A stretch of 64,000 bases of DNA. Origin: Melastoma dodecandrum (Eukaryota; Streptophyta; Magnoliopsida; Myrtales; Melastomataceae). This document shows, piece by piece, positions 44,978 to 56,983 of the stretch. Location: assembly GCA_029817715.1 (NCBI GenBank), contig JARUPY010000473.1, forward strand, positions 6,076,001 to 6,140,000. Reading direction: 5' to 3'. The notes under the pieces are model-generated. The model made no database searches. It had not been told where the DNA came from and saw only the letters and a program-made list of their open reading frames with translations. A program made the position numbers and the translations under genes. The first letter of the stretch is position 1. The number at the start of each line of letters is the position of its first letter.

Positions 44978-47734
44978 TTATGCATTAATTTCAGAGTTGC
45001 ATTGATCCTCCCTACTGCAGCTCCTCCTTCCCCAGAACATGTTGGAGCATGTGGTTCTCTCCACTCTCTCCTTATCTGCTTTATTATGTTCGGTGGACCC
45101 ATCTTGTGGTTGATCAGGAGGAGATTCCTCTGCACTGTCCTCCCCAGGTTCCAATGGTGGGCATGGACCGTCATTACATGTGCACATAGTCATGGCAACC
45201 GAAGGAAATGAACTGCACCTAACTGGACAGAGTAGATCCGAAGAAACTGAAGCTACTCCGTTTTTCTTGGACTCGGTTGCACATAATGGAGGAGAGTCTT
45301 GATCACACTGGTGTAGAATGCATGGTGTACAAAGGGCAAGGGATGTATGGCTCTTGATTTCTTTAGCAACAGGGGAACCCTGTGCTTTGACAAAAGAAAT
45401 GATCGCGTGTCTGCAGAGAGGGCATGGGATTGACCCAGGAGGGCCAATGGCTTCTGATGAAATATTGCTCGTGGAGCACAGGTAGAGCGCACATCTCACA
45501 CAAAGCTCATGCCCACATCCTGTAATTAAATAAATTTTACCATCACAGAGTATTTTTTCCGGAAACACATATCTATCAGAGAAGATAATGATGCTGATAG
45601 CTAGCGGAAGAGGACAATCTTTCAAGAGTTGGGAAGGAAAACAAAATCTGAGAAGGGATGAACCTTCTGCTGCTACAGTACACACTCTCTCCAGGCACAC
45701 GGAACACGTATCCATATCATCAGATGAAATTGTCGAAGACTGCAACACGCACTCTCTGCAGAAAGTTTGTAACATACATGCAGCTTCTTATTTTCCCAGA
45801 CATAACCCACAGAAAATAATTACGAACGTAGGTCAATAGGCAACAGTATAACCTTGCAATGCTGAGGACGCTCATGAGTGGCAATGCCAGATATTTGGAA
45901 GGACTAAACAATGGGATCGTGGAATCAGAAACTGGTGCCAGAAGTAATTCAAGCCAATGCCTGCCCCACATCCGTGCAACATCAAGAGGAATCCACCTGG
46001 AAAAGAACGTTGGGATTTTAAGCCAAGAGCAACCGAGTTTGTTTAGACAAACTAGTAGGGATTCCAGTATTACCCGTTGCAGTTCAGAGCCATTCGGCTT
46101 GCACCTCTAGCAATTAATATCTGTCCAATTTTGAGTTTGGCATTTAATTTTATCATACTTTTTCTTTTGATAAGAAACCGTACTATAAATTTGCAGAAGT
46201 AATGCCTTGAAGCTGTCACCACTCAGATCAGTCTCTCACCTGACAACATTTAAGGTTCCCCCCACAAGCTGCATAGTGCAAGGGAGTACTGCCAGCTCCT
46301 AAGAACAGACAACAAGATAATAAGCACTCCAAAAGAGCATTATGTGCAACACAAAAATGGCTGAGAATATGCACACCTATTAAATCCATGGAATTCCCAT
46401 AATGAAATGTCACAGCCGACACGCTAGCGTGAAGGTCAAGTAAGAGCTGGACACAATCAAAGTAGCCATTTAATGCAGCCATATGAAGGGCTGTAATTCC
46501 ACCATCAGCAGCCTTGTTTACAAACTTTGACAATGCACTGCACTGGAAAAGAAAGGATAAATAACAGGAACATGTAGCACAGAATTAAATAGCCGCACCA
46601 ACGTGTTATTGTTCAGTAAAGAACGAAGAGGACAGACATTTTGCAAAGATTCAGACTACAAAACGAGAAATCCATCATTTTAAGGAAGAACAATTAGGGT
46701 ACCTGTGGTCATATCTTCCCCTCCCATTTGTGATTTCGCCTCTTTGACTATTTGATTTTGTGGCAATTGAGTCGTAAGGAACACTAGGTACAAAGTCAGC
46801 TACCACTAATCTTATACATCTAGCATGTCCATTTACTGCAGCAAAATGAAGAGCTGTCCGCCCGCTGAGATAATCAGCCCTAGTGACCTGAAAGAGGCGA
46901 AAAGGATACATAGTTCATGATGTTGATCCGGGGTTAATGCATCACATCTGGATCACTTAAAAGCCCAAAAGACAGAAATCCAGGTTTCAGGCTCTGAAAG
47001 CAAAATTCAGTCAATTTTAAGCTCAGCAACTTGGAAACCAAGCTGTCGCACTCCACAGTTCCACGGGGTCCCCGAAAACCAAATATTGTGATAATTAAAC
47101 AACAAAATTGGCCAAAAAGTGCAGTCATATTCTTGGACAGGGATAGAGAACCCACATTGCATCGATACAAAAGAAGCGTCTGAACAACTTCCCAGTGGCC
47201 ATATCTACATGCTTGCATCAGTGCTGTCTGTAGATGATAAGATCCAAAAGCAACAAAGGAAAATGCCCAAATCAAGCATGATTCAAGCCGGGGAAAACGC
47301 AATGAATTCAATCAGGAATTAGGAGACTCGAACGCCCAAATCAGAGGATAACAATGCAAAAATTTAACAGGGCGAACAAACATGCCTGGCCACAGTAATT
47401 CCTGGAATTGACATCAGCCCCGTTTTCCAGCAAAAGGGAAACGATCTACGTGGCAGGGACAAACCAAAAACATCATCAACATCAAAAGGAAGGAAGAAAA
47501 AGATGATGGAAAGGGTAGTGTTAGGTGGGTATGAAGTCCAAAGGGAGGGGAATGGACCTCGTTGTGACCCTTGACGGAAGCGAAATGGAGAGGGGAATTG
47601 AGTCCTCCGAAGGTGGAGTAACGAGCGAGGCAAGGGTTGAACTCCAGAAGCATCTTGGCCTCGACCAGATCGCCGTCCCTGGCGGCGGAGACCAGCCTCT
47701 CCCCAGATGCGGAGCAACCCAGAGAATTACCCAT
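44978..47734 (-). CDS. XBAT33: ankyrin-RING E3 ubiquitin ligase, XBAT33-like
   Basis: Ten exons (minus strand, 5' to 3'): 47734-47558, 47445-47386, 47227-47156, 46887-46703, 46537-46377, 46298-46240, 46120-46074, 45996-45853, 45755-45664, 45519-44978. The joined frame has no stop and gives 512 residues, close to the family length. It starts [20 protein letters not shown]. Ankyrin repeats fill about residues 12-290 ([92 protein letters not shown]). The C3HC4-type RING is split over exons 9-10 ([20 protein letters not shown], then CPLCRHAI). The protein ends [19 protein letters not shown] plus a short tail. XBAT ligases ubiquitinate targets in hormone and stress pathways. The intron after exon 2 begins GC, not GT. 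Confidence 0.95.
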
Positions 47735-48040
47735 TTTCTCCTCCCCACTGACGATCAAGCGGATCCGAGGGGGGGAGGGAGAAAAATGGGAAGGAAGGAC
47801 AGGCAGGTTGACCGAGAGGGAGGGACAGCTACGAGCAAATCTACTCCTTCTCCCTCTCTTATCTCTAACCTCCCCTTCGGACACGTACGGTCAGAAAATT
47901 ATAGAATCCAAAAAATATTTTAAAGCCCCCAACGCCGAGGAAGAAACGGAACAAGTCAATGTATTGGATAGTCGGAGTCGGTGACGGCCCCACAACTGTT
48001 ATGTTCGCGTCTCGGTCTGTCGTGGGGTTGGGTATAAATA
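47735..48040 (-). promoter_or_regulatory. XBAT33 5' leader and proximal promoter
   Basis: The leader is purine-rich on the plus strand (pyrimidine-rich in transcript sense), 47760-47870. The frame stays open upstream of the ATG, but the family start MGNS fits 47734. No unmistakable TATA box. Confidence 0.4.
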
Positions 48041-48077
48041 AATTTGACAAAATACATGTTGACGAACCCAATGTCAT

Positions 48078-48190
48078 CATTTTAGTATTTTATATAATTT
48101 TATAATTAATTTTTATTTTTATAATAATTTTAGCCAATCTTAAATTTCTTTGAACGAAAGTCAAACAAAGTCTAAATATAGCCTGACCCG
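48078..48190 (+). repeat. third copy of the MITE terminal repeat
   Basis: Shares ATAATTTTATAATTAATTTT, TTTTAGCCAATCTTAAATTT and AAGTCAAACAAAG blocks with the terminal repeats at 49817-49970 and 51597-51749. Confidence 0.5.
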
Positions 48191-48693
48191 TGTCTTATAT
48201 TAGTGGAGTTCCAACCTCTTATAATTTCCTCGTTAAAATATTTCAGGAAATATATTAATTAATTTTAAAATTTTTTAAATAACACATTTGAAATTGGAAT
48301 TAAATAAGGCAAATTTGCTAGTCGAGTTTTGAAAAATGTTTGCAAAACACGAAATTGGTGCTAAACCTGGATTGGAAGTAAGGTGACATGAAGTTGAAGT
48401 TGGAAACTCCGTTTCCTTTATTGAAGGGGTAAATCGAATTTTCTAAAATCGATTTGTCCAACTTCGAGAAAAATGACGTTTGTTCATCCACTATAGTGTT
48501 CGAGTGAACTTATATTTCTAAAGTTCGAATTCATCCGGAATTTAAGGCCTTGTTTATACGAAAAGTGGCCTAGTTTTTATTTTCTAATGAAAAAACGAAA
48601 ACCATTTCGCCAACCCATATCAAGTCTACCAAGACCGTGACATAAATTTTGGGTTCATTTTATAAAGCCCATAAGTCCAGGGGTTTTTAAGAG

Positions 48694-49752
48694 TGTTGAC
48701 AAGCCCACCGATATGTGAGCCCGCCAGGGAAGTACTAAGTATACAAAGGACTGTCGGGGTCAGAGTCTACGGGGATCAGAAAAGATCTTGACTCCGAGAT
48801 TTTTGAAAAAATGATTACGGGACCCCGTTCCCATGATTTGAAAAGATCTTCAGCTGGAGAAAATCTGGGGATTCGACTCTAATTTTTTAATTTAATATAA
48901 GAAAGAGAAGTTATTAATTCTACGGCGTGGATAAGAGCCACGTCTACCAGGATCAGGTTGTTACCAAGATTCTAGGGAGTTGATTGAGAGGGCCACGACC
49001 TGTCAAAATATTGTAAGAACATGGCATACATCCTAAGCATATCAAAGATTTGGTATAAAAGGGAGAAGATCTTCCTGAGGAAAGATCACTATCAATCAGC
49101 CAAACAGAAGCCTTGCATTGCTCGTCACCCCGTAGTCATTAGGATTCCCCGACCTGGACGAAACTCGTGAGGTTTCATTGGTCTTCACCTCCACCACTAG
49201 AGTGAGCAACCGTAGCTCTGGTAGCCAATCTTCGCCAGCATTCCACCGCCAGGACGAGCCACCGTAGTCCCGGCAAGTAATTACGCCTTCGTTTCCGCCA
49301 CCAGGGTGAGCAACCGTAGCCTTGGTATCCACATCCGCCACTACCTTCTACCACACTCCGTCCACCAACCCCTAGCGACCGGTATTCACCGTCTAAGTTA
49401 GCAAGTCTACAGCGTCCCGTCATTAAGTCTACGACGTCACCGTCCAAATCCACAAGTCCACAGCGCACAGTATCAAGTCTACAACGTCACCATCGTCCAA
49501 ATTCGCAGGTCACAGCGTCAGCCTACGACGCTGACACCGTCCAAATTCACCAGTCTGTAGCACCCGGCAGCAAGTCTACGACGTCGCACCATCGTCCTTA
49601 CTTTATTTTTCATGGCTGTAACCATTTTATTCTTATTGTAAGACTTCATTTGATTAACTCAATTCATTTCTTTTACTTACCGATGACCACACCTAAAACC
49701 CTGTGAGTATTATTGCCAAATATTTCCGACGTGATCCGTTTCGAGGCGAACA
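48694..49752 (+). repeat. gypsy-type LTR, probably solo
   Basis: TGTTGACAAGCC...GGCGAACA ends give about 1.06 kb. A TATA box (TATAAAA, 49054-49060) sits in an LTR-promoter setting (GGTATAAAAGGGAGAAG). Downstream are tandem repeats at 49195-49345 (three units of about 60 bp containing GCAACCGTAG or GCCACCGTAG) and 49395-49595 (four units of about 50 bp containing AAGTCTACGACGTC-type sequence). I found no target duplication, so both ends are tentative. Confidence 0.5.
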
Positions 49753-50043
49753 CTTTTATATGTTCCATTTCTAGTTTTTAGAAAACTTGTTTATCAGTGT
49801 TGTTTTCATTTTATAAAGGCAAAATATAGATTTATGACCTTAACTTTGAGTCAACTTTCTGTTTTGTTATTAACTTAGTTTGTCGTATAATTTTGTTACC
49901 AACTTTTATTTTAATTTTGATTTTAGCCAATTTTGAATTTTATCGCGCGTAAATCAAATATGCCTTAATAAACAATTTTCATTTATCTATTAAAAAAGAA
50001 AAAATAATAAAAAAATATTATTGAAACCTTTCTTGTTTTTTTA

Positions 50044-51421
50044 GGCCAAATTATCAATTCTATCCTAAACTTTGGTTGTTTTTTTCGATCTACCCTAAAC
50101 TTTTTAAAATATCATCACACATCCTAACGTTTGGCCATTATATCAACTTTAACCACCGTTAACCGAATAAGACGACGGAAACATACATGGCGCCCAGGTG
50201 GCAACTTATTCCGTCTGCCCACCGTTAAAGCGCTGACACCTAACGTGGCATGACCCAAACCATTTTGATCGTTTTTTGTGATTTTTGGGGGACCAAACTG
50301 AAACTGGACATAACATAAGAACCACAACCTCAAACCAATAAACTGAAAGCCTAATTAACGCTACTCCTTGTCCTTCCTCCATCACCGACCAACGATGGGG
50401 AAAATACCATCGTTCCGATCGACGATCACCACTTCCCTTGTCCCCAAGCCCGCTTTGGTACCTAAATCCGACCCATTTCCGCCCAAGAAGCCCCATCTCG
50501 GTTCTCGCAAGAAAACGACGCAAAGTTCGAAAAACCAATCTCCCCAAAAGCCTACTCATTTGTCCGCCGTTAGACCCTAAAAGGCGCTCTTTGATTCGCC
50601 TAGCCTCTCGGATGCAAAGGCCCTCTTTGATTCCCTCCTTGCTTCACCTAAAAGTCCCAGACTTGAGCGCGATTTCTACAACTCCGTCCTCCAGTCGTAT
50701 TCGTCCCTATCCACGCTCTAGGACTCGTTTTCTTTCCTCAATCATATGGTCAAGACCTCCCTGTCATTCGCTCCAGACCACTCCACTTTCCACATAATCC
50801 TGACAAAGGCATGCAGCTTGCCTGATAGCGTGGACTGTGAGGTTTCGCTGGAAGAAGTCCATAAGGTCCTCAACTTCATGGTCAACAATAATGTTATCCC
50901 CGGCAAGGCCACTGCCGATGTCGTCGTCAAGTAGCTGGTGTCGGTGGACCGGCTCGATTGTGCCGTTGAATTGATTTGGGGGAACTGATTTGGCTCGGTT
51001 CTGCTTCAATTTTTTCTTAGAATTATTAATTTGGAAGCTAACAAAAAATTCTCAATAAGAAAATTTCGGATTAGAGTGGCATAAAAAAACGTCTTTTTAA
51101 TCAAACTTATTTGTTTATTGAATTTTTTTTTACTTGAACAAATTTCCAAGTACAATATAGGTGAATAAATAAATAGTAATAAAAAAATTGAAGTTGTCAT
51201 TCCACGTCGGCGCCATGTCATGCCACGGTGCCCAGTCAGCACTTTAACGGTGGGTAGTAATTACCACATGGGCGCCACATATGCTTCCGTCATCTTATTC
51301 GGTTAACGGTGGTTAAAATTAATATAACGGCCAAACGTTAAGATTTGTGATGATATTTTGAAAAGTTTATGGTAGATCGGAAAAAACAACCAAACTTTAG
51401 GGTAGAATTGATATTTTGGCC
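50044..51421 (+). mobile_element. gene-capturing TIR element (Pack-MULE-like) with a PPR fragment
   Basis: 1,378 bp. Terminal repeats 50044-50254 and 51217-51421 are inverted copies about 205-210 bp long (GGCCAAATTATCAATTCTAT outward to CGTGGCATGAC inward). Directly outside is an 8-bp duplication TTTTTTTA (50036-50043, 51422-51429). No transposase is present. The middle holds the N-terminal part of a host PPR gene (50395-50990). Mutator superfamily is inferred from TIR length, duplication size and gene capture; a homopolymer-rich duplication is weaker evidence than the one at 11018. Confidence 0.78.
50395..50990 (+). pseudogene. captured N-terminus of a PPR protein (At2g17670-like)
   Basis: A single frame from ATG at 50395 reads MGKIPSF, then a Pro/Lys-rich leader (PFPPKKPHL...), ALFDSPSLSDAKALFDSLL, FYNSVLQSYSSLSTL, FLNHMVKTSLSFAPDHSTFH and VHKVLNFMVNNNVIPGKATA. 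This matches the leader and first PPR motifs of a mitochondrial/plastid-type PPR protein resembling Arabidopsis At2g17670 as I recall it. The frame is never shifted but is broken by three stops (50578 TAA, 50719 TAG, 50932 TAG), consistent with point mutation after capture. The remaining PPR repeats are absent. Part of the 5' untranslated region appears to be included. Confidence 0.8.
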
Positions 51422-51429
51422 TTTTTTTA

Positions 51430-52990
51430 TTTTAAAATTTCGATGGACAAATCAAGTGAATTGGAAGCCGAAGTTGGACGATAGTTACTGATGCTGTCAA
51501 AAAATACGCAAAATCGATGAAGGTCGAATGATGTTCTATTAGGGGTTGCTACTCCGGGTAAAGTAGATTATGAGGTGAATGAATGAGAGGTTGAAACTTA
51601 TGCCTTGTTTGACTTACGCTAGATGAAATTCAAGATTGGCCAAAATTAAAATAAAAACAACAGTTGGTGACAAAATTATATAACAAATTAAGTTAATGAA
51701 AAATAGAAAGTTTGGTCAAAGTTAATGTCATAAATGTATATTTTTCCTTTTATAAATATATTTTATAATCTAAAAAAACAAATCAAACCCATAAACTTCC
51801 GACGACACAAGAGCAAACAAAAGGCTTTTAACGAGGATACAAAGACGATTTTGAGCAAGAAGTAAAGGGGGAAGGGCCTCCGGGTATTCATCTCGAAAAG
51901 CAATGCTTGATCGATTTCTGCCAAGCAAGAAGACGATGACGAGGAGTAAAAACAGCAGGTAAGAGAAGGGGAAGGAAGAGGTAAGGTGAGGACAAGGAAG
52001 GATGCGACCGGAGAACTTTTAGAAGAGACCTCAGAGCAAAGAAAAACCGAAAATTGCTCTCGCCCAATCAAATCCGAGGATATTTAGAAAATGGAAATAT
52101 TTTTTGGTGGGTTTCATTTATTAGAGAAAACAGAGAAATGTGGACCACTTTTTTAAAAGCAAACATGTTTTCTATAAATTTTGAAAATTGAGAATAGAAA
52201 ATTGGACCACTTTTCTTATAACAAACATGGCATAAAACTTCGACTTTGTTCTCACTATTACAAAAGTTGAAATTTCAAAACCCGAGTTGCTGCAACACTT
52301 TTATGAACTCATGTTTTAAAAACCTGATTTCATAGTATAATAACATGAAGTCGAGTGTCCTAATTCATTCCCTTCGTTCATCCTTAGACGGTCCTCTGTT
52401 GCCTAACGCTCCTTCTCGACCTTGTCCCCCTCCGTCGCCTCATTCGAATTTCGTCGCCCCTTCCGAAATCCAGCTCCTTGTCACCTGCGTATATGTTTAC
52501 ATATTTTACATAATCGCTTTAATGATATGATTAGTAATAAGGATGATCTAGGTAGAAATTGATAAACTAGGGTTGATTAGGATGAGCTATGTAGATTATA
52601 ATAAATTATGTATGCTTAGAACTATTTAGGTTACATTAAAATGATTAATTATGATTTAGGTTTGATTTTGATGAATTAGGTATGATTATGTAATTTTTTG
52701 AATTCAGAGTCTTGGATGTTAACTTCACGCATGGTTTTGCAGAGTTAAGAGGACGTTGTGTGAGGTTTCATACTTATAATGTCTTTAATTGGAGTGTCGA
52801 TTTTTGCGAATGGGAATGTCCTTAATGGAAATGATTGAGTGAATTATGATAAATATCTGATAAGTGGAATTGAGATCATCGATAACATAAATTATGTTGG
52901 ATTCGAGAGTAATGTATGCGAGACAATGGATTTCAAATCACAAGAAGATTAATAGTTAGTCATAAGTATCCGATGTTGAGTATAATAATT
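51430..52990. other. repeat-derived AT-rich DNA, no gene
   Basis: Contains the right MITE end and a GACCACTTTTCTTATAACAAAC block (52205-52230) that is roughly inverted relative to 48555-48590. No coding region recognised. Confidence 0.4.
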
Positions 52991-54289
52991 CCAAGGGGAA
53001 GCATATGTTGGCACCTTTGAAAGGAGATAATGACCTAAGATTATTGATAAAGTTTGGAGTTTTCAATCCAATGCATATCCAACAAATTATGTTTTGGGAT
53101 TAAGGGATGAGATTGTTTCAACAGTTGTTCATCATCTAATGTTAGTTTTAGATTCAAGATCGTTTCATATCTTTCCTTGTCCAATGTTAGTGTTAGATGC
53201 AAGATCGCTCCCTTTTGAATGGCCTATAGAACATGAGAATCAAACTGCACATGAACCAGTGGAAGTGGATAAGTCTTATCCAGTTGAGGAATGTTATAGT
53301 TTTCCATTAGGAGAGGTCTTATCTTGTTGAACGCCTCCATTTGCTCATTAAAGATTATGTATTCATCACTTTGCTTGCAATTTTAACGCAATGTTATTTG
53401 CAAAAAAAGGCTAGTCATTGCCACGCAGGATTGTATGAAGCCAAAGTACTATCGAATTTTCAAGCATATTCTGTAAATGGTATGGAGCTGTCAATTTCTT
53501 TCAAGAGATGGAAATGGAGCAATGGGTTTTGAGCTATAATTATTTTCATCATTATGAAATAATGATAATGAATCTAAGTAATAATTACTACTCCATCATT
53601 AGAGGTGCTAGATTGCTCCCTGTTTCAGTTTTGGTTAGCACAATGTTTTACAGTTGCATTTTATATTGGATAAAGAGAAAAGATGAGGTAAACAACTCGA
53701 TATAAAAGGGGTGATAAGTTCAAACTTGTGCATGGATCAATTATTACATCACACTAGGAATAAATAAAGGAAGTCATTTTTACATCACACTAGTTGATCG
53801 AGGTTACGTACATGAAAGTCTACTTACGCCATAAGACATGTACATGGAAGAAATGACAAATCCTATTTGATTCCTTATTTGCATACACTTGCTTATTTTG
53901 CCTTGGTTCATGTTGGTGGTGTTAATATCAAAGACAAAATTTATTACATTTGACATAACCAGAAGGCGATTTACTCATCCAAATGGACTTTCTTTGATTG
54001 TAGAGAGGATTGGTCAAAATATTCATTTCCCACAGTTACTCCCAACCATGATAGAGTGCGATCAAAAGGCATACCAAGATCTTCGCGCTTCCATAGTGAA
54101 AATAGATGTAAGGAAGTGCATAAATAAGTTAACATGCGGTATCTAAAACAAGAAGATCATAATCAACGACGTTGTCTAAATAAGTAAAAATGTATGATTT
54201 TTTTCGTCACAAGTTTGTATTATCCTATGTTTTTTCCTTATATGATGTTATTATTTGCTAATCAATTTGATTTATGATTTCTTATTGCA

Positions 54290-55158
54290 GAATGGAGAAA
54301 ATACCTCATTGCATGGATTTTGTCCATGATCAGGATACTCATTATAATAGACTCTGGAATTATTTCCTTATTTTATGTGATGATTGCTACTTCCAACATG
54401 AAGTTGACTTAATATGTACTATGAGATTATTTGGGATCCATACATGGATGACTCTTAGACGGCTTTATCCCCTTATTGTTTGGACGGCGAAGAATTGTGG
54501 CGGGTACGTGATCTGCTTATATGCTTCTTCATGGTTGATTGACACTTCCCTGATAAAGTCATTCGCCAGTTTGGAGAAGAATATCTTGTGCCAGCGAGTT
54601 CGGACGCTGACACTCGTCTTCATCGAATAGACATGCGTGGAAGCAACTTGACAATTGGATGTTCATCCATGCTAGTTATATCTCCAAATGTCATTCACGA
54701 ATTAACCACATCATGCCATTAAGCTGAGAGCCCCCGATTAGGTTTAAATATGATAAATGGTACTACTGTCGTAGCCGTCCATACATATCTCATACAAGAG
54801 TCATTTTGGGTACAATGGCAGATTTTTCCACATATACTACATTTATATTGTACTAATTCTGCTACTTTTGCAGACACAAAACCTATATGATATATCGAAT
54901 CGAGCCGAAACAGGTGCCACTATTGAATTGTCACTCATTGCGAATATTTCTCATGAGACGTGTATAATCCCGAAAGAATTCTGCCCCATGCGCCTGTTTG
55001 GACATCAAGGAGGACAACCGGTTCATGATGATGAGCAACAAGAGGAAGACAATGGAGATGAGCCACCGAAACAACAGCCACAAAAACCAGTTCATGAGGA
55101 TGAGCAACAAGAGGAAGAAGCAGACATGTTTGAGATTGACGACATTCTACTTCAATAA
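54290..55158 (+). pseudogene. plant mobile domain (PMD, aminotransferase-like) remnant
   Basis: Frame-jumping homology: HYNRLWNYFLILCDD, then DPYMDDS and DGEELWRVRDLLICFFMVD, then the diagnostic VIRQFGEEYLVPASSDADTR plus LHRIDMRG, then FKYDKWYYCRSRPYISH and NRAETGATIELS. This order follows the transposon-derived PMD family (PF10536), found as ORFs in MULE and gypsy elements and in the host MAIL1/MAIN genes. Multiple frameshifts and stops show it is dead. The final frame (54868-55158) has two copies of a VHDDEQQEE-type acidic block. Upstream frames (53094-53330, 53889-54146) may belong to the same protein but are not diagnostic. Confidence 0.7.
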
Positions 55159-55599
55159 GAAGCTAAGCCGGTCTTCACCTTTCAAGAGCCGACTCAAGAC
55201 TATGTCTGCCGCACTCCTGATTTCGGCAAACCATATCAACCACTCCATCGGCTCCTCTGAAGGCAAGTAAAGTCTTCCAATTTTCAATGCCTCATCCAGA
55301 TGATACGATGATATTCCGGTTGATGCAACTCACACCCGAGGAATGCCATCGCAAATCGTGATGCCATCACTTGAGAGAGTCTACGTTTGGAGGAATAAGC
55401 GACACACCAGGGATTATTATTGTACACTGTTGTCATCTTTATGCTTGTCATTTTCCAAATATTTATAACATCCTTATTTTTAGAATATATTGATTGTTAT
55501 GTTGTACATTTGACATTAGCCCATTGTTTTTAATCATCGTCATTTCTTGATACTTCGATGAAGTGTAAAGATAGGGAATGCAATGGAAACTGAGTTTCA

Positions 55600-56640
55600 A
55601 CCACTATAAGTTAAGTTAAAGTGGAATCAGTGTTTAGAAGTTCAATTTTCTTAAACGTGACAACGAAGTCAGAGTTCTAAACACCGACTTTCTTGCGTTT
55701 TGGAGAAAAAAATAACAATACCTTAGTCCTATAGTGTCAAAGAGGAGTCGAATTTTACAAAGCTAATTTTCCTTAGGAACTCAATCATTGGAAAGCTAAT
55801 TTCACTCTAATACGATAATGGATGTAAACAAAAGTAATATTTCCCTAATTTGGACGAAGTAGGTTTTAGAAAATCCGATTTTGCCATTCTACGTGGAAAA
55901 CGGGGTTTGTAACTCCGAATTCATGCCATCTACCACTCCCCCACGAAATTAAAGTTTGTAACTCCAATTTTCATGCTTTGCAAATCGAAATGGTTAATTT
56001 TAAAACTAACTATCCTTTTTTGTGAAAATATTTCGAACTAAGGTAGATAATTTTAAAATCCGTCTGAAATCGGATTTCTAAAAATCGTGTTTGCTCCTTA
56101 AGGAAGTTGGGCTTTGGAAAACCGATTTCGTTTTCTAAAACTTGAAGTCTGTCTTTTGAACTCCGATTTCAGGGTGGCATGGCAGATTCCATGAATTTAG
56201 TATCCAAAACTCCATTTTCCTTAATGAAGTGTGAAATCGGTTTTGAAAACCGATTTCGTCCCACATAGATAGGAAAAAGAAGTTTTGATCTGCTATAGGG
56301 TCACAATGAACTTGGCTTTATAAAGATCGAGTTTCTTCCGAAAATCGATTTTCTAAAGTTTGACTTTTCTCTGACTGAGTTTCATCTGACTTGACCCTTT
56401 CATGAAGGAAAGAGCAAGAACAATTTTCTTTCTACGAAAAATCGGGTTTTAGAAGGTCGATTTCCTCCACACGCATGAAATCGGTGTTTTTAACTCCAAA
56501 TTCATGACATATAGCAAGTCCTATGAAATCGAGTTTCAAAAGAGGATTTCCTTAAAGAGCAAACTCAGTTTTTAGAACTCCGATTTTAAAACTTTTTAAA
56601 CAAATTTTGAAACTAACTACGTTATTTCATGAGTATTTTT
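55600..56640. repeat. hairpin-rich GAAATCGG...CCGATTTC repeat block
   Basis: About 1 kb of short, imperfect inverted repeats built on (G)AAATCGGNNTT and its complement. The clearest is a perfect palindrome at 56233-56257 (12-bp arms, one central base). Others lie near 56320-56350, 56440-56465 and 56535-56590. It follows the PMD remnant and is probably the terminal non-coding part of that transposon. Confidence 0.6.
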
Positions 56641-56983
56641 GCGATTGGAAGAGAACTCCAAAACATATCTGGATGATCGAATCATTTAAACGCAAAACTC
56701 CACTTGTGTCCATTTGATGGGTAAACCTGCAATTCTTTAGTTATTCCGGAGGGGCAGACCAAGTTAACCAACCATCTTACGTACGTAAGGTCATGTATGG
56801 GGTGTTCTATTATGATATTCGACACTAAAGATATGAATAACTCATATAACAATCTGATGGATTTAGAAAATAAAATGGGTGGCGGTTAGATAGATACAGC
56901 TAAAAGTATTCCTCATCTTTGATGTTCCAACCAGGAAAAGAAAACAGATGGCCCAAAATGCTCACAAAAATATTACAAGCTCA

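Larger units (their letters stand above)
49817..51749 (+). mobile_element. small TIR element (MITE-like) interrupted by the PPR-carrying element
   Basis: Inverted repeats of about 155 bp: 49817-49970 (AGGCAAAATATAGATTTATG...) and the reverse complement of 51597-51749. Outside them lies TTATAA on both sides (49811-49816, 51750-51755), a possible duplication but also a palindrome. Without the inner element (50044-51421 and one duplication) it would be about 547 bp. Confidence 0.7.

Noticed and set aside
44972..45211. Plus-strand frames over XBAT33 exon 10
   Set aside because: Antisense to a conserved exon ending in the family-typical C-terminus.
48694..49752. Exact target duplication for the 48.7-kb LTR
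   Set aside because: The five bases on either side (AAGAG and CTTTT) do not match, so the ends are left tentative.
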